DNA of 64,000 nucleotides from Papillibacter cinnamivorans DSM 12816 (GCF_900176335.1 NZ_FWXW01000005.1:186001-250000); one strand, 5' to 3'. Positions 40,380-50,788 are shown, numbered from the stretch's first letter. The notes: generated by a model not told the origin, from the letters alone. Program-made: numbers and translations.

Positions 40380-41393
40380 AGAAACAAAAAGGAGCATACA
40401 CCAGCGCAAAGACAAAGGATACACAATACCCATCGAAATCCACCCCAACCCGGTCCCGGGAACGAAAACGGCACACACCACAAAGAACGGAAAGCACACC
40501 AAAAGAAACGAAGAACGAGGACGCCACAAAGCCGAACATGGAGAACCGCCACAGCCAACCGTCAACCACATCCACAAACAGAAAAGAAAAAAACCTCGCA
40601 AAAGAAAGAAAAAAGAACCATAAAGACCCCCAGAAAAGCGCGACCAAACCAAAAAGGGTAGACACAAACAAAACAAAAAACGAATAACAAAAACCAAAGG
40701 CACGGCCCAAGGCAAACACAAAAGACCGAAAAAACGAGAGCCCGGAAACGAAGGCCAGTACAATCCCCGCCAAAAAACCAAAAGAGACCCGACGGCAGTC
40801 CAAGAACAGCAACAAGAAGTCCGCCACACCATCAGCCAGCAAGCAACCAAAGGAAAACCTGGCCACGAAAAAAGATCCCCAGATGACCGAGCCGACCCAA
40901 GACAGAGCAGAACAAAAGAAAGGCCCGACACGGCAAGAGCCGACGGGAAACAACGGCCTGAACCAACAGAAGCCAAAAAACATCGACCCAGCAAAAAACC
41001 GCCAAGCCGAAACCACCCAGAAAAGGCAAAAAAGCCGCGAAGGTTCAAACCGGCCCCCCATTCCAAGCGGCCACAAAAAAACTTCCAGGATCACAACCAC
41101 CCACACCACCCGCGGCACACTGCAAAAACAATACGCCACCCCACACCAGCGAGACGCGCCCACTGCCGGAACAGCGGCACAGACGGCACCAACCCTCACA
41201 GAGATACAGAAACCACAAAACAAAAAACAAAAGGAGGAACCGAAAAAGGAAAAAAAAGCCACCAACAGAAACCAACCAATCGGGGAACATCCTCCCGCCA
41301 AAAACGCCAAAACCACCCAAGGGCGAATCAACATCCCAAAACACCATAAAGGCAAAACGCCCAACCCCATTCCACAAACGGCACACGAAACGC
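40380..41393 (+). pseudogene. atpC: scrambled trace of V-type ATPase subunit C
   Basis: The start reads Y-T-S-A-K-T-K near 40,397, fitting Y-A-x-A-R-I-R. The end reads Q-P-I-G-E-H-P-P-A-K-N-A and G-R-I-N-I-P-K near 41,270-41,335, fitting P-L-I-G-Y-L-A-A-K-E-N and V-R-I-I-L-x-G-K of the central-stalk subunit C/AC39. Length of about 335 codons suits the family, and the trace ends right at the subunit F start. Confidence 0.6.
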
Positions 41394-41720
41394 AGGTATA
41401 AAACACCAAAGCTAGGACACCCGCACACAGGGCCGAGCAATCAAAAGCCCGCAACACACAGCGGAAGGGCCGAGACCACGACGCACGCCACGCACAAACC
41501 GCACCGCCTCGCAAAAGGCAGGAACGCCAACAGAAACGCAACAAAAAAGCGGACCAAAAAACCCCACGCAGAGAGCAAACACGAAAAGAACGAGCCAAAC
41601 ACCACGACAAGACTCAGCCCCGGCAAGCAAACACCCAGGCAGAGCGCCAGGGAGACCCCGCAGAGCCCAAGGGAACGGGCCGCACCAGCCGATACCATCC
41701 AAAACACACCCACAAAAAAA
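41394..41720 (+). pseudogene. atpF: scrambled trace of V-type ATPase subunit F
   Basis: The frame from 41,394 reads R-Y-K-T-P-K-L-G-H-P-H-T-G for M-Y-K-I-A-V-I-G-D-x-D-S-V. It ends with R-L-S-P-G-K-Q and R-E-R-A-A-P-A-D-T-I for I-L-I-P-G-x-Q and V-E-R-A-V-G-A-D-I. The small central-stalk subunit F directly before subunit A is the usual order. The first codon is agg, apparently a changed ATG. Confidence 0.7.
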
Positions 41721-41733
41721 GCGAAAAAAACAA

Positions 41734-43512
41734 ACGAACAACGCCAGAACTGCAAAAGGAGCACGCCCACTCGGTAGCCACGAACGCCAACCCGAACCCA
41801 ACAGACCAGACGATCGCCCCCACGGCAAGCACCGCCGGAACGGCCAAAGACCGAAGAGAAACCCAGACCGACCATCAATACAGCCCCAACAGGAGAACGC
41901 CCGCCAAGCGCCAAAAGAAACAATCCACACAACAAACACACCCCATACCACCCACCTGGACCAAAGCACCACCAACAACATACACCACCGCACAAACCAC
42001 CCACCCGAACAAACAAGAGCAAACACAAGCCCCACAAACACAAAAAGCACCGAAGACACCCCCCCGCACCGCGAAAAGAAGTCCACCCGACAGCCCACAA
42101 GGCAGGCAGGCGCCAACCTCAGAGACCGAAACAGCACCGGGACCCGGAAGCAAAACCCCCCTCGCCTGCACAAAACCAAGGCGCCCGCGGCCCGGCCACC
42201 CAACACATCCGAGAGCAACCCCGGCGAATGTAACGGTACACACCAAATTACCACCCGCACCACCCAGAAGCAAGAGTCCAAAGCTATCACAATAAAAAAG
42301 AAACCGCCGGTCAGCCGCACCCGTCCCGATAACAACAAATACCCAACGACCCCGCCGTCCTGAACCAGACAGCACAAAAACGACACCACCTTCCCCAACG
42401 CCAACGGCGGAACCGCAAACATCCCAGACCCCTCCGGAACCGGCAAGACAGACCGCCACAATCACTCCGCCAAACACACAAACCCGGAAATCCCGAAATA
42501 CACCCACAGCGGCGAAAGCACCAACCAGAGGACCGACGTCATCATGGAGATCCCCGAACCAAAGGACCCGCGCACGGGCAAAAACAGCAGAAAGCGTACT
42601 GTTTTGATCGCCAACACCTCCGACATGCCCGTGGCGGCCCGTGAGGCTTCCATCTACACCGGAATCACCATCGCCGAGTACTTCCGCGACATGGGTTACG
42701 CCGTGGCCGTCATCGCAGACTCCACTTCCCGCTGGGCCGAAGCCCTGCGTGAAATGTCCGGACGTCTGGAGGAAATGCCCGGCGAAGAAGGCTACCCCGC
42801 ATACCTCGGCACCCGCCTTGCGCAGTTCTATGAGCGCGCCGGCTGCGTTGTCTGCAACGGCAGCGATGACGGCCGCACCGGATCCCTCACCGCCATCGGC
42901 GCGGTCTCCCCTCCCGGCGGCGATATTTCCGAGCCGGTTTCCCAGGGCACCATGCGCATCGTAAAGGTTTTCTGGGGCCTCGACTCCGCGCTGGCTTACC
43001 GGCGCCACTTCCCCGCCATCAACTGGCTTAACTCCTATTCCCTCTATCTCAACTCCATGAAGGAATGGTTTGACGAGAATATCGGCCGTGAGTTCATGCA
43101 GAACCGGGCCAAGGCCATGAGCCTCCTGCAGGAGGAAGCTCAGCTCCAGGAAATCGTCAAACTGGTGGGCCAGGATTCCCTTTCCGCCGCCGACCAGCTG
43201 ACGTTGGAAACGGCCAAGATGATCCGCGAAGACTTCCTGCAGCAGAACGCCTTCCTGGACATCGACTGGTACTCCTCCTATGACAGGCAGTTCAAGCTTC
43301 TGGCGCTCATTCTCAAATACGACAGGCTTTGCCGCGCCGCTTTGGAAAAGGGCGGGGATCTGGAGGCCATGTTCAGCATTCCCAGCCGGGAAAAGATCGG
43401 CCGCGCCAAGAGCGTTCCTCCGGAGGAATATCCCGAGGTGTATGCCGGAATTGAGCGCAGCATGGAAGCGGAGATCGAAGCGATCGCCGTGAAAGGAGGC
43501 AGTGGAGAATGA
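41734..43512 (+). CDS. atpA: V-type ATP synthase subunit A, first half scrambled
   Basis: Catalytic subunit of a V/A-type ATPase. Codons 1 to about 286 are inside the scrambled tract but readable: [11 protein letters not shown] for D-R-A-S-I-Q-V-Y-E-E-T, R-E-K-K, and the P-loop P-D-P-S-G-T-G-K-T, whose lysine falls at codon 238 counting from 41,734. From about 42,592 the sequence is clean: [33 protein letters not shown], then normal to the stop. Total length 592 residues is normal. The first start usable as written is the ATG at 42,544. Its end overlaps atpB by 4 bases. Confidence 0.85.
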
Positions 43513-44885
43513 TCAAGGAATACCGTACCATAAACGAAGTATCCGGCCCGCTGATGGTTGTCCGCAAGGTCGACGGCGTCACATACGACGAACTGGCGGA
43601 AATCGAGCTGCCGGACGGTTCCGTCCGCCGGTGCAAGGTGCTGGAAGTGGACGGGGACAACGCCGTGGTTCAGCTCTTTGAAAGCTCCGCAGGCATCAAC
43701 CTCGCCCAGAGCAAAATCCGTTTCCTGGGCCACAGCCTTGAGCTGGCGGTGTCCGGCGACATGCTGGGCCGGGTGTTCGACGGAATGGGACATCCCATCG
43801 ACGGCGGCCCCGAGATTCTGGCGGAAGCCCACCGGGATATCAACGGCCTTCCCATGAACCCCGCTGCCCGGGACTACCCCTCCGAGTTCATTCAGACGGG
43901 TATCTCCACCATCGACGGCCTGAACACCCTGGTCCGCGGCCAGAAGCTGCCCATCTTCTCCGGATCGGGCCTTCCCCACGCAAATCTGGCAGCACAAATC
44001 GCCCGTCAGGCGAAAGTGCTGGGTTCCGACAGCAACTTCGCCGTGGTATTCGCCGCGGTGGGCATCACCTTCGAGGAATCCGAATTCTTCGTTCAGGAAT
44101 TCCGCCGCACCGGCGCCATCGACCGTACGGTTCTGTTTACCAACCTGGCCGACGACCCCGCCGTCGAGCGTATCGCCACCCCGCGTATGGCTTTGACCGC
44201 CGCGGAATACCTGGCTTTCGACCGGGGCATGCACGTTCTGGTCATCATCACCGACATCACCAACTACGCAGAGGCCCTGCGTGAGGTTTCCGCCGCCCGT
44301 AAAGAGGTCCCCGGACGCCGCGGCTACCCCGGATACCTGTACACCGACCTTGCCACCATGTATGAGCGGGCCGGCCGCCGCAGGGGCTTTGAAGGCTCCA
44401 TCACCATGATCCCCATCCTGACGATGCCCGAAGACGACAAGACGCACCCCATTCCGGACCTTACGGGCTACATTACCGAGGGCCAGATCATCCTCTCCCG
44501 TGAGCTCTACCGGAAGGGAATCATTCCCCCCGTGGACGTTCTCCCCTCTCTGTCCCGTCTGAAGGACAAGGGCATCGGTGTGGGAAAAACCCGGGAGGAT
44601 CACTCCGGAACCATGAACCAGCTTTTCGCGGCCTATGCAACCGGCAAAGAGGCCAAGGAGCTCATGACCATCCTGGGCGAATCCGCCCTGAGTTCCACCG
44701 ATCTTCTCTATGCCAAGTTTGCAGACGAATTTGAAAAGCGCTATGTGGCCCAGGGGAACGACGAAAACCGCTCCATCGATGAAACACTGGATCTCGGCTG
44801 GGAGCTTTTGTCCATTCTGCCGGTCACCGAGCTCAAGCGCATCAAGCCGGAGTATATCGAGAAATATCTTCCCAAGAAAAAGTAA
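43509..44885 (+). CDS. atpB: V-type ATP synthase subunit B
   Basis: A 458-residue regulatory (non-catalytic) head subunit. N-terminal [14 protein letters not shown], then [19 protein letters not shown] and F-S-G-S-G-L-P-H in the position where the catalytic subunit has its P-loop. It also has [13 protein letters not shown] and [12 protein letters not shown]. The start overlaps the atpA stop (ATGA). Sequence is intact. Confidence 0.97.
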   Translation: MIKEYRTINEVSGPLMVVRKVDGVTYDELAEIELPDGSVRRCKVLEVDGDNAVVQLFESSAGINLAQSKIRFLGHSLELAVSGDMLGRVFDGMGHPIDGGPEILAEAHRDINGLPMNPAARDYPSEFIQTGISTIDGLNTLVRGQKLPIFSGSGLPHANLAAQIARQAKVLGSDSNFAVVFAAVGITFEESEFFVQEFRRTGAIDRTVLFTNLADDPAVERIATPRMALTAAEYLAFDRGMHVLVIITDITNYAEALREVSAARKEVPGRRGYPGYLYTDLATMYERAGRRRGFEGSITMIPILTMPEDDKTHPIPDLTGYITEGQIILSRELYRKGIIPPVDVLPSLSRLKDKGIGVGKTREDHSGTMNQLFAAYATGKEAKELMTILGESALSSTDLLYAKFADEFEKRYVAQGNDENRSIDETLDLGWELLSILPVTELKRIKPEYIEKYLPKKK

Positions 44886-44900
44886 GGGAGGAGTGACGTA

Positions 44901-45563
44901 ATGGCTTCCGCAACCGTCAACCCTACCAGAATGGAGCTTACCAAGCTCAAAAACCGTCTGAAAACCGCAACCCGCGGCCATAAACTGCTGAAAGATAAGC
45001 GGGATGAGCTGATGAAGCGCTTCCTCGAGATCGTGCGGCAGAACAGGGCCCTGCGGCGCAAGGTGGAAGCGGGCCTTGAACAGGCCAACGCGTCCTTTAC
45101 CGTGGCCTCCGCCATCATGTCTCCGGAAATGCTGGAGCAGTCGCTTCTCTATCCGAAGCAGAGCGTGGAGCTGAACATGAGTTTTCAGAACATCATGAGC
45201 GTGGACGTTCCGATCTACGAGTTTAAAACCAAGAACAGCGATCCCAGTGAAATCTATCCCTACGGCTTTGCCATGACTTCCGGAGAGCTGGATAACGCTC
45301 TGGACGCTTTGAGCCATGTGTTCAACGACATGCTGGAGCTTGCCCAGGTGGAAAAAACCATGCAGCTTCTGGCTCAGGATATCGAAAAGACCCGCCGCCG
45401 CGTCAACGCTCTGGAATATGTCATGATTCCGGAGATGGAAGAAAAAATCAAGTACATCAGCATGAAGCTGGAGGAAAACGAACGCGGCAATATTACCCGC
45501 CTCATGAAGGTCAAGGAAATGATTCTGGAAGAGGCGCACCATTACAACGAACAGGAAGCGTAA
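44901..45563 (+). CDS. atpD: V-type ATP synthase subunit D
   Basis: A 220-residue central-shaft subunit made of two long helices. It starts V-N-P-T-R-M-E-L-T-K-L-K-N-R-L and K-L-L-K-D-K-R-D-E-L, and ends with R-R-V-N-A-L-E-Y-V-M-I-P, all family hallmarks. GGGAGGAG precedes the ATG, 15 bases after atpB. It is the last gene of the operon; a terminator follows. Confidence 0.97.
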   Translation: MASATVNPTRMELTKLKNRLKTATRGHKLLKDKRDELMKRFLEIVRQNRALRRKVEAGLEQANASFTVASAIMSPEMLEQSLLYPKQSVELNMSFQNIMSVDVPIYEFKTKNSDPSEIYPYGFAMTSGELDNALDALSHVFNDMLELAQVEKTMQLLAQDIEKTRRRVNALEYVMIPEMEEKIKYISMKLEENERGNITRLMKVKEMILEEAHHYNEQEA

Positions 45564-45572
45564 CCCCGTCAC

Positions 45573-45612
45573 AAGACCGCCGGAGGAAAATTTCCTCCGG
45601 TGGTCTTGATTT
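45573..45612 (+). terminator. terminator of the V-ATPase operon
   Basis: A stem of about 17 bp with one mismatch (AAGACCGCCGGAGGAAA with TTTCCTCCGGTGGTCTT), nearly no loop, followed by GATTTTAT. It begins 10 bases after the atpD stop. Confidence 0.75.
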
Positions 45613-46240
45613 TATCGAAAGACATTTCGGCCAACGGAAGCATTCTGCCAAATCTCGGCGATCCGAAGTGATTCCGCAGGGGAAGGCTCTTGCCTTCCCT
45701 CTTTCGTTTATCCGGCGTCCCTTGCTTTTTATTACAAAATATTGCAGGTATCCTTTGCCAGGATTGGTGTTTCCGCCACAAATATTCTTGACAGATTCCG
45801 CCAATGGTTATATCATGATAATGGTATTTTTCAATTCGTTGATCCGGCGTTTCCGGTTCAATCGGAGCTTTTTTATACATATGTTAGATATTTGTATTGC
45901 CCGTAGCAGATTCGGCGATGTTTGCACCGCTCCTTTCCCGTTGGGCAACTTTCCCCCTCCTATTCAGCAGAAGGCATCTTTTCTGTAAATTGGGAGGGAA
46001 TTTTGTACCTTTAAAGAAGCAGCATTCCCTGCTCTTTGTAACGATTAGGCCCGCGTTGAACCGCGGGATTCATTGGCTTATTTTAAAGCTCGAAAAAGCA
46101 ATGAAAACATCCCTCCGCAGAAGGAGGGGCAGGCCTGATTGTAAACTGCAATGGATGGAGGTGATTTTGGACAGGGACAGCGCGCAGAGACACCGGTCTT
46201 TTGAAAGCAAGCAGATTCAAATCGACTGAGGAGGGTAATC
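45613..46240. other. intergenic region before the fatty acid transporter
   Basis: AT-richer than its surroundings. A small GGGAAGG/CCTTCCC hairpin lies near 45,680-45,700. Short frames are present on both strands, none with good support. I looked for a -24/-12 (GG...GC) sigma-54 promoter and saw no convincing one. AGGAGGG at 46,230-46,236 is the ribosome-binding site of the next gene. Confidence 0.5.
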
Positions 46241-47620
46241 ATGCGAAACGGTATTCGTAAAGCAATCGAAAAGCTCAATTTCGGCATGGACAAGGTAATC
46301 CCGGATTCCTTTATCTTCGCTGTCATACTGACCGTCATCGTCTATCTGATGGGCATTTTAATTGCGAAATCCACTCCCTTTGACATGCTCAAGTACTGGG
46401 CCGAGGGATTCTGGAACTTCCTGAGCTTCGGCATGCAGATGACTTTGGTGCTGGCCACCGGCTTCACCCTGGGCACATCCCCCGCTGGCGAAAGATTTTT
46501 AAAAACACTTTCAAAAATTCCCAAAAATTCCCTACAGGCGGTTATTTTCATCGCCCTGGTTTCCGCTATTGTAAACACCTTCCATTGGGGCCTTGGAATG
46601 ATCGTCCCGGCGTTTCTGGTTCGCGAGCTTGCAAAGAACCTTAAACGGCTGGACTTTAAGCTTCTTGTTGCCGCGGCCTATGCGGGCACCATCGGCGGCG
46701 GCCTGGGCTTCTCAGGCTCGGAGTTTCTCATCGTCAACGCCAAGGGTCACTTCCTTGAAGCCGTTATGGGCGTTCTGAACTACGGTCTTACTGTTCTGTA
46801 TCCCGCGCAGATCATTCCGTACGTCATCTGCGTCATCATCCTGGCTCCCCTGCTGTGGTTCCTGGTCCATCCCGCAGAGGAAAAGACTCCTCTTATTGAT
46901 CCGGCCATACAGAAAAGATTCTTCGATCAGGACGCCAAAGCCGAGGAAGCCAAGGCCAATGCCAAGGCTTTTAAAGACATGACTGTAGCTGAAAAGCTGG
47001 ATAGCAGCCCCGTGTTCAACCTGCTGGTCTCCGTGCCGGGCTTGATTTACTTTGGATACTGGGTCTCAGTCAACGGTCTTAACATGACCCTGAATATCCT
47101 GAACTTCCTTCTTCTGATGCTGGGCATCCTGCTCCACTGGACTCCCAGAAGCATGATCAGCGCTTTCGAGGAGGGCACCAGGAACGCATTCGGCATTGTG
47201 CTGCAGTTCCCCTTCTATGCCGGTATTCAGGGCATGATGGGCTCCTCCGGACTGATTGTCATCATAGCCAATGCCTTCGTCAGCATTTCCACTCCTGTTA
47301 CCTACCCCATCTGGAACTATTTCAGCGCCTCGCTGGTCAACCTCTTCGTCCCGTCCTCCGGCGGCATTTTCATGATTCAGGGGCCTGTTATGATGCAGGC
47401 CGGCGCATCCCTTGGCCTGCCGGCCAACGAAACTCTCATTGCATTCACCGCCGGCGAAACCATCAGCAATGTCATCCAGCCGTTCTGGGCGATACCGCTT
47501 TTGGGCATCGTCGGCCTGAAGATGCGCGACATCATGGGTTACTGTATCGTGGCGTACATCCTATATACGATCATATACCTCATTTCCTTCGCAACACTTT
47601 TTGCCGGCGCAGGAATGTAA
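46241..47620 (+). CDS. short-chain fatty acid transporter, AtoE/TIGR00366 type
   Basis: A 459-residue membrane protein with 11-12 hydrophobic helices. F-H-W-G-L-G-M-I-V, the G-L-G-F-S-G-S segment and P-S-S-G-G-I-F-M-I-Q-G-P, then F-W-A-I-P-L-L-G, follow the AtoE pattern for short-chain fatty acid uptake or exchange. GAGGAGGG precedes the ATG. The gene stands alone between terminators. In a fermenter it could export butyrate or acetate as well as import; direction cannot be read from sequence. Confidence 0.88.
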   Translation: MRNGIRKAIEKLNFGMDKVIPDSFIFAVILTVIVYLMGILIAKSTPFDMLKYWAEGFWNFLSFGMQMTLVLATGFTLGTSPAGERFLKTLSKIPKNSLQAVIFIALVSAIVNTFHWGLGMIVPAFLVRELAKNLKRLDFKLLVAAAYAGTIGGGLGFSGSEFLIVNAKGHFLEAVMGVLNYGLTVLYPAQIIPYVICVIILAPLLWFLVHPAEEKTPLIDPAIQKRFFDQDAKAEEAKANAKAFKDMTVAEKLDSSPVFNLLVSVPGLIYFGYWVSVNGLNMTLNILNFLLLMLGILLHWTPRSMISAFEEGTRNAFGIVLQFPFYAGIQGMMGSSGLIVIIANAFVSISTPVTYPIWNYFSASLVNLFVPSSGGIFMIQGPVMMQAGASLGLPANETLIAFTAGETISNVIQPFWAIPLLGIVGLKMRDIMGYCIVAYILYTIIYLISFATLFAGAGM

Positions 47621-47637
47621 CCACAAGTTTTTTTCCA

Positions 47638-47665
47638 AACGGGAGGGCTTTCGCCCTCCCGTTTG
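47638..47665. terminator. terminator after the fatty acid transporter
   Basis: A perfect 12-bp stem AAACGGGAGGGC/GCCCTCCCGTTT around TTTC, 18 bases after the stop. The outer AAAC/GTTT gives only a short T-run. Confidence 0.65.
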
Positions 47666-47668
47666 AGC

Positions 47669-47864
47669 TTGTTGAAAGAGGCGGAACACCTTTTTCAACA
47701 AAAAACTTGCAGTCTGCCGCGCGCCTCGCCGACCGCCGAAAGCGGACGGTTCGACGCTTGCAGCCTGAGAAGTATTTTCTGGCACGTACACGCCGCGCCC
47801 TAAAATGATCTGATTTTATTTCGCCGATCCGGCGGCGAAACTCTGCAAGGCATTTTCGACAGAC
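47669..47864 (+). repeat. interspersed palindromic repeat, copy A
   Basis: A 196-bp unit beginning with a 13-bp hairpin (47,669-47,701, one mismatch). A 158-bp body follows (47,707-47,864) that matches 58,595-58,752 with about 12 differences. The body contains two more hairpins, around CCGACCGCC...GGCGGACGG-like arms and TTTCGCCG...CGGCGAAA. It has no believable gene; both strands read through it by chance. A further hairpin AGAGGGC/GCCCTCT follows at about 47,872-47,889. Confidence 0.8.
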
Positions 47865-48068
47865 AGAAAACAAGAGGGCTTTGGCCCTCTCGTTTCCTGT
47901 TCTCTTTTTTTATAAACGCAGTTTACGACGATTTTCCGGTTATTCTTGTCAATTACGCAGAAAGGCGCTATACTGTATTAAAGCGGTAAATTTCAGATCC
48001 ATACCAGTACGACCGCAGCGCAGAGGGCTGTATTTCCACGTCCAATTTTTATTCAAGGAGGCCTCCCT

Positions 48069-48554
48069 ATGGAACGAATCGACAAGGAAAATTATTACCT
48101 GGACATTGCCGAAACCGTGCTGGAACGCGCCACCTGCCTTCGGCGCAATTACGGCGCCATCATCGTGCTCAACGATGAAATCGTTTCCACCGGGTACAGC
48201 GGTGCGCCCCGGGGCCGGGCAAACTGCGTGGATCTGGGCTACTGCATCCGGGAACAGCTGAAGGTTCCCTCCGGGGAGCGGTACGAACTGTGCCGCTCCG
48301 TACACGCGGAAGCAAACGCCATCATTTCCGCGGCGCGGCGCGACATGCTGGGGGCCACCATGTATCTGGTGGGGCGGGACGCCAAGACGGGCGAACTGGT
48401 GCAGGACGCCACCTCCTGCTCCATGTGCCGCAGGCTCATCATCAACGCGGGCCTCAAACGGGTGGTGATCCGCAACACAGAGGACTCCTACACCGTCGTA
48501 AACGTCAGGGACTGGGTCTTCGAGGACGACTCTCTGCTCAACGGTCTGGGCTGA
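48069..48554 (+). CDS. deoxycytidylate (dCMP) deaminase family protein
   Basis: A 161-residue zinc enzyme of the cytidine/deoxycytidylate deaminase fold. The zinc ligands and catalytic glutamate are in S-V-H-A-E-A-N-A-I (about residue 78) and D-A-T-S-C-S-M-C-R-R (about 119). A-T-C-L-R-R-N-Y-G-A-I-I-V and Y-S-G-A-P-R-G are typical of the dCMP deaminase/ComEB branch, which supplies dUMP for dTMP synthesis. AAGGAGG lies 8 bases before the ATG. It is monocistronic and convergent with rpsR. Confidence 0.92.
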   Translation: MERIDKENYYLDIAETVLERATCLRRNYGAIIVLNDEIVSTGYSGAPRGRANCVDLGYCIREQLKVPSGERYELCRSVHAEANAIISAARRDMLGATMYLVGRDAKTGELVQDATSCSMCRRLIINAGLKRVVIRNTEDSYTVVNVRDWVFEDDSLLNGLG

Positions 48555-48601
48555 CTGCATTCCCTGCAAACCCCCTCTTTCCGACATGAACATAAAAAAC
48601 A

Positions 48602-48630
48602 AACCCCGCCCGGGTCCCGGGCGGGGTTTT
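48602..48630. terminator. bidirectional terminator between convergent genes
   Basis: A 13-bp stem AACCCCGCCCGGG/CCCGGGCGGGGTT flanked by AAAAAACAA on the left and TT on the right lies between the dCMP deaminase gene (+) and rpsR (-). It serves the minus-strand operon best, since reading that way the hairpin runs into a T-rich tail. Confidence 0.75.
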
Positions 48631-48634
48631 CGGC

Positions 48635-48883
48635 TTATTCGGTGATAAAGGGCAGAAGCGCGATCTGTCTGGCCCTCTTGATGGCCTCGGTCAGCTGACG
48701 CTGATGCATGGCGCAAGTCCCTGTCGTTCTGCGGGGCAGAATCTTGGACCGCTCGGAAATATAGCGGCGCAGCTTGACGGTGTCTTTATAATCGATATGC
48801 TCCACCTTGTCCACGCAGAAGGTGCAGACCTTCCTGCGCTTGCGGGAGCGCATGTTTTTCTCTCTGTCCGCGGGTGCCGGCAT
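48635..48883 (-). CDS. rpsR: 30S ribosomal protein S18
   Basis: An 82-residue ribosomal protein. K-V-C-T-F-C-V-D-K near residue 19 is a C-type zinc-ligand pair, and [16 protein letters not shown] and [11 protein letters not shown] are the family core. The C-terminus [10 protein letters not shown] is typical. It closes the rpsF-ssb-rpsR operon. AGGAGGTACC lies upstream. Confidence 0.97.
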   Translation of the reverse strand: MPAPADREKNMRSRKRRKVCTFCVDKVEHIDYKDTVKLRRYISERSKILPRRTTGTCAMHQRQLTEAIKRARQIALLPFITE

Positions 48884-48907
48884 ATGTGGTACCTCCTTTT
48901 TTCAATA

Positions 48908-49342
48908 TTAGAACGGCAGCTCGCCGTCGTCGTCATCCAGCTCGGAGAACTCCGATCCAATCGGCCCGGACATAGGTTCCTGGGTGGGTGCGCCGTAGCC
49001 TGAATGTGCTTCGCCCCGTTCCCTTTTGGAATCGGCGAAGTACACGTTGTCGGCCACGACCTCGGCACTCCTGCGGTTGTTCCCTTCCTTGTCCTTCCAG
49101 TCCCGGATCTGGAGACGGCCCACGACGGCCGCCATCTGGCCCTTGAAGAAATACTTGGAAACGAATTCCCCCGTATTCCGCCAGGCCACGATGTCGATAA
49201 AGTCGGTGGCCTTATCATCCTTATCCTTGGAATAGTCCCGGTCCACGGCGATGGTAAAGGACGCAACGGCCGTTCCCGTCGGGGTGTGCCGCAGCTCGGG
49301 GTCCCGGGTCAGACGACCCATGAGAATCACTCTGTTCAGCAT
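48908..49342 (-). CDS. ssb: single-stranded DNA-binding protein
   Basis: A 144-residue OB-fold protein. It starts L-N-R-V-I-L-M-G-R-L-T-R-D-P-E-L-R and continues V-A-S-F-T-I-A-V-D-R. The acidic C-terminal tip E-L-D-D-D-D-G-E-L-P-F is the partner-docking peptide used by replication and repair proteins. GGAGGGGGATCC precedes the ATG. It lies between rpsF and rpsR as in most Firmicutes. Confidence 0.97.
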   Translation of the reverse strand: MLNRVILMGRLTRDPELRHTPTGTAVASFTIAVDRDYSKDKDDKATDFIDIVAWRNTGEFVSKYFFKGQMAAVVGRLQIRDWKDKEGNNRRSAEVVADNVYFADSKRERGEAHSGYGAPTQEPMSGPIGSEFSELDDDDGELPF

Positions 49343-49354
49343 CGGATCCCCCTC

Positions 49355-49651
49355 CTATTCATCCTTGCAGATTATGAGGGAGCGAAGGATGCCGTCCGTA
49401 ATCTTGAAAATACGGTCCAGCTCCGCCGGAAACTCCGATCCGCTTTCAAAGGTCATGAGAACGTAATAGCCCTCCAGCAGATCGTTGATGGGGTAGGCCA
49501 GTCTGCGCTTCCCCCACTCGTCGATCTCCTTGAGCGTGCCGTGGGTTTCCACCAGGGTCTTGAATTTCTGCACGAGGGCGGGAATGCCCTCTTCTCCCTG
49601 GGCCGGATCGATGATATAAAGCACTTCGTAATTTGCGGATACTTTTGCCAT
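49355..49651 (-). CDS. rpsF: 30S ribosomal protein S6
   Basis: A 98-residue ribosomal protein that pairs with S18 on the small subunit. Y-E-V-L-Y-I-I-D-P near the start, W-G-K-R-R-L-A-Y-P-I and G-Y-Y-V-L-M-T-F are the family hallmarks. The ATG at 49,651 follows AGGAGGTGC; the same frame continues to 49,756 with no ribosome-binding site. It is the first gene of rpsF-ssb-rpsR. Confidence 0.97.
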   Translation of the reverse strand: MAKVSANYEVLYIIDPAQGEEGIPALVQKFKTLVETHGTLKEIDEWGKRRLAYPINDLLEGYYVLMTFESGSEFPAELDRIFKITDGILRSLIICKDE

Positions 49652-49808
49652 GTTTGCACCTCCTTCTGGACATATGGCCCCCGTCCAACCGGGGGCAAGG
49701 ATTGAATCAGGCGGGAAAATGCCCGTCTGAAGCAGACTGACTAATATATTATACACGATGGGCGGGCCATGTCAAGGAAAACCGCCCCGCTTTGGCGAAA
49801 TCCGCCGA

Positions 49809-50678
49809 TTACCGCTCCTCCGCCAGCTTTTTCATGTATTCCCTGAGCCAGGGGCCGGCTTCCGGATGCTCCAGTGCAAAATCCAGCGTCGCCTCCAGAA
49901 ATCCCTTCAGGTTTCCCGTGTCGTATCTCCGGCCTTCGAAATCCACCGCCACCATGGGTTCCCGGTAACAGAGCTCCCGAAGCCCGTCGGTGAGCTGGAT
50001 CTCCCCGCCGTAGCCGGGAGAGACGGTTTCCAGTATATCGAAGATCGCCGGGGGCAGTACGTAACGGCCCAGGATGGCGTAGTAGGAAAAGACCTGGTCC
50101 GGGGTCGGCTTTTCGTTCATGTCCGTCACCCGGAAGATCCTCTCCTCCAGGGGGGATATCTTCAGGGACGAGTACTTTCCGATCGCCTCGGGAGAAACCC
50201 GCTGGGTCCCCACGGCGCCGGCGCCGTACTTTTCCGCGGCGTCGATGAGCTGCCGGATCACAGGCTTGCGGGAGCGCATGATGTCGTCCCCCAGAAGCAC
50301 CGCGAAGGGCTCGTTCCCTGTGAACCGCTTTGCCCGCCAGATGGCGTGTCCCAGCCCCCTGGTCTCCTTCTGACGGACAAAGAAGATGTTGGCCATATCC
50401 GCCGCCGCCCGGAGCTTCGGGATCTCCTCCTCCTTGCCGGCGGCCAGAAGCTTCTGCTCCAGTTCGGGGCAGTAGTCGAAGTAGTCCTCCACCGGGGATT
50501 TCCCGCGGTTGGTGATGATGAGTATGTCCTCAATGCCGGAAGCCACAGCCTCTTCTATGATGTACTGGAGTACCGGCTTGTCCACCAGGGGCAGCATTTC
50601 CTTGGGTATGGTCTTGGTGGCCGGCAGCATCCGGGTGCCGAGTCCCGCGGCGGGAATCACCGCCTTTTTCACTTTCAA
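49809..50678 (-). CDS. galU: UTP-glucose-1-phosphate uridylyltransferase
   Basis: A 289-residue enzyme that makes UDP-glucose for cell-envelope glycans. The nucleotide-binding loop is G-L-G-T-R-M-L-P-A-T-K near residue 12, followed by P-K-E-M-L-P-L-V-D-K-P. F-A-V-L-L-G-D-D-I and G-G-E-I-Q-L-T-D follow in the usual places, the latter near residue 223. GGGAGGG is seen upstream. It is probably monocistronic. Confidence 0.95.
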   Translation of the reverse strand: MKVKKAVIPAAGLGTRMLPATKTIPKEMLPLVDKPVLQYIIEEAVASGIEDILIITNRGKSPVEDYFDYCPELEQKLLAAGKEEEIPKLRAAADMANIFFVRQKETRGLGHAIWRAKRFTGNEPFAVLLGDDIMRSRKPVIRQLIDAAEKYGAGAVGTQRVSPEAIGKYSSLKISPLEERIFRVTDMNEKPTPDQVFSYYAILGRYVLPPAIFDILETVSPGYGGEIQLTDGLRELCYREPMVAVDFEGRRYDTGNLKGFLEATLDFALEHPEAGPWLREYMKKLAEER

Positions 50679-50788
50679 ACCTAATCCCTCCCATGCTCAG
50701 GAGGCGGAAGCAGCCGCCTCCCCGCAGGCTATATTGTATCATATGTGCCCATCCGATTCCAGCGGTTATCCGATTCCGTGCGGCGTTT

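Noticed and set aside
42000-43000. CRISPR-like array from regularly spaced CCAC/AAC words in the A/C-rich tract
   Set aside because: The recurring words are low-complexity by-products with no fixed spacing or repeat identity, and no cas genes are in the window.
43278-45572. Long minus-strand frame (over 760 codons) opposite atpB and atpD
   Set aside because: Complement of two well-conserved V-ATPase genes with high GC third positions; a coding shadow.
46200-46225. tRNA T-loop-like GATTCAAATCG
   Set aside because: No acceptor stem, anticodon arm or CCA context could be built around it.
47580-47873. Minus-strand Arg-rich mini-protein at the repeat, with a relative at 58,312-58,818
   Set aside because: The similarity between both frames comes from the 158-bp DNA repeat itself, which is palindromic and lies between genes. 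Amino acid differences are not reduced relative to the nucleotide differences.
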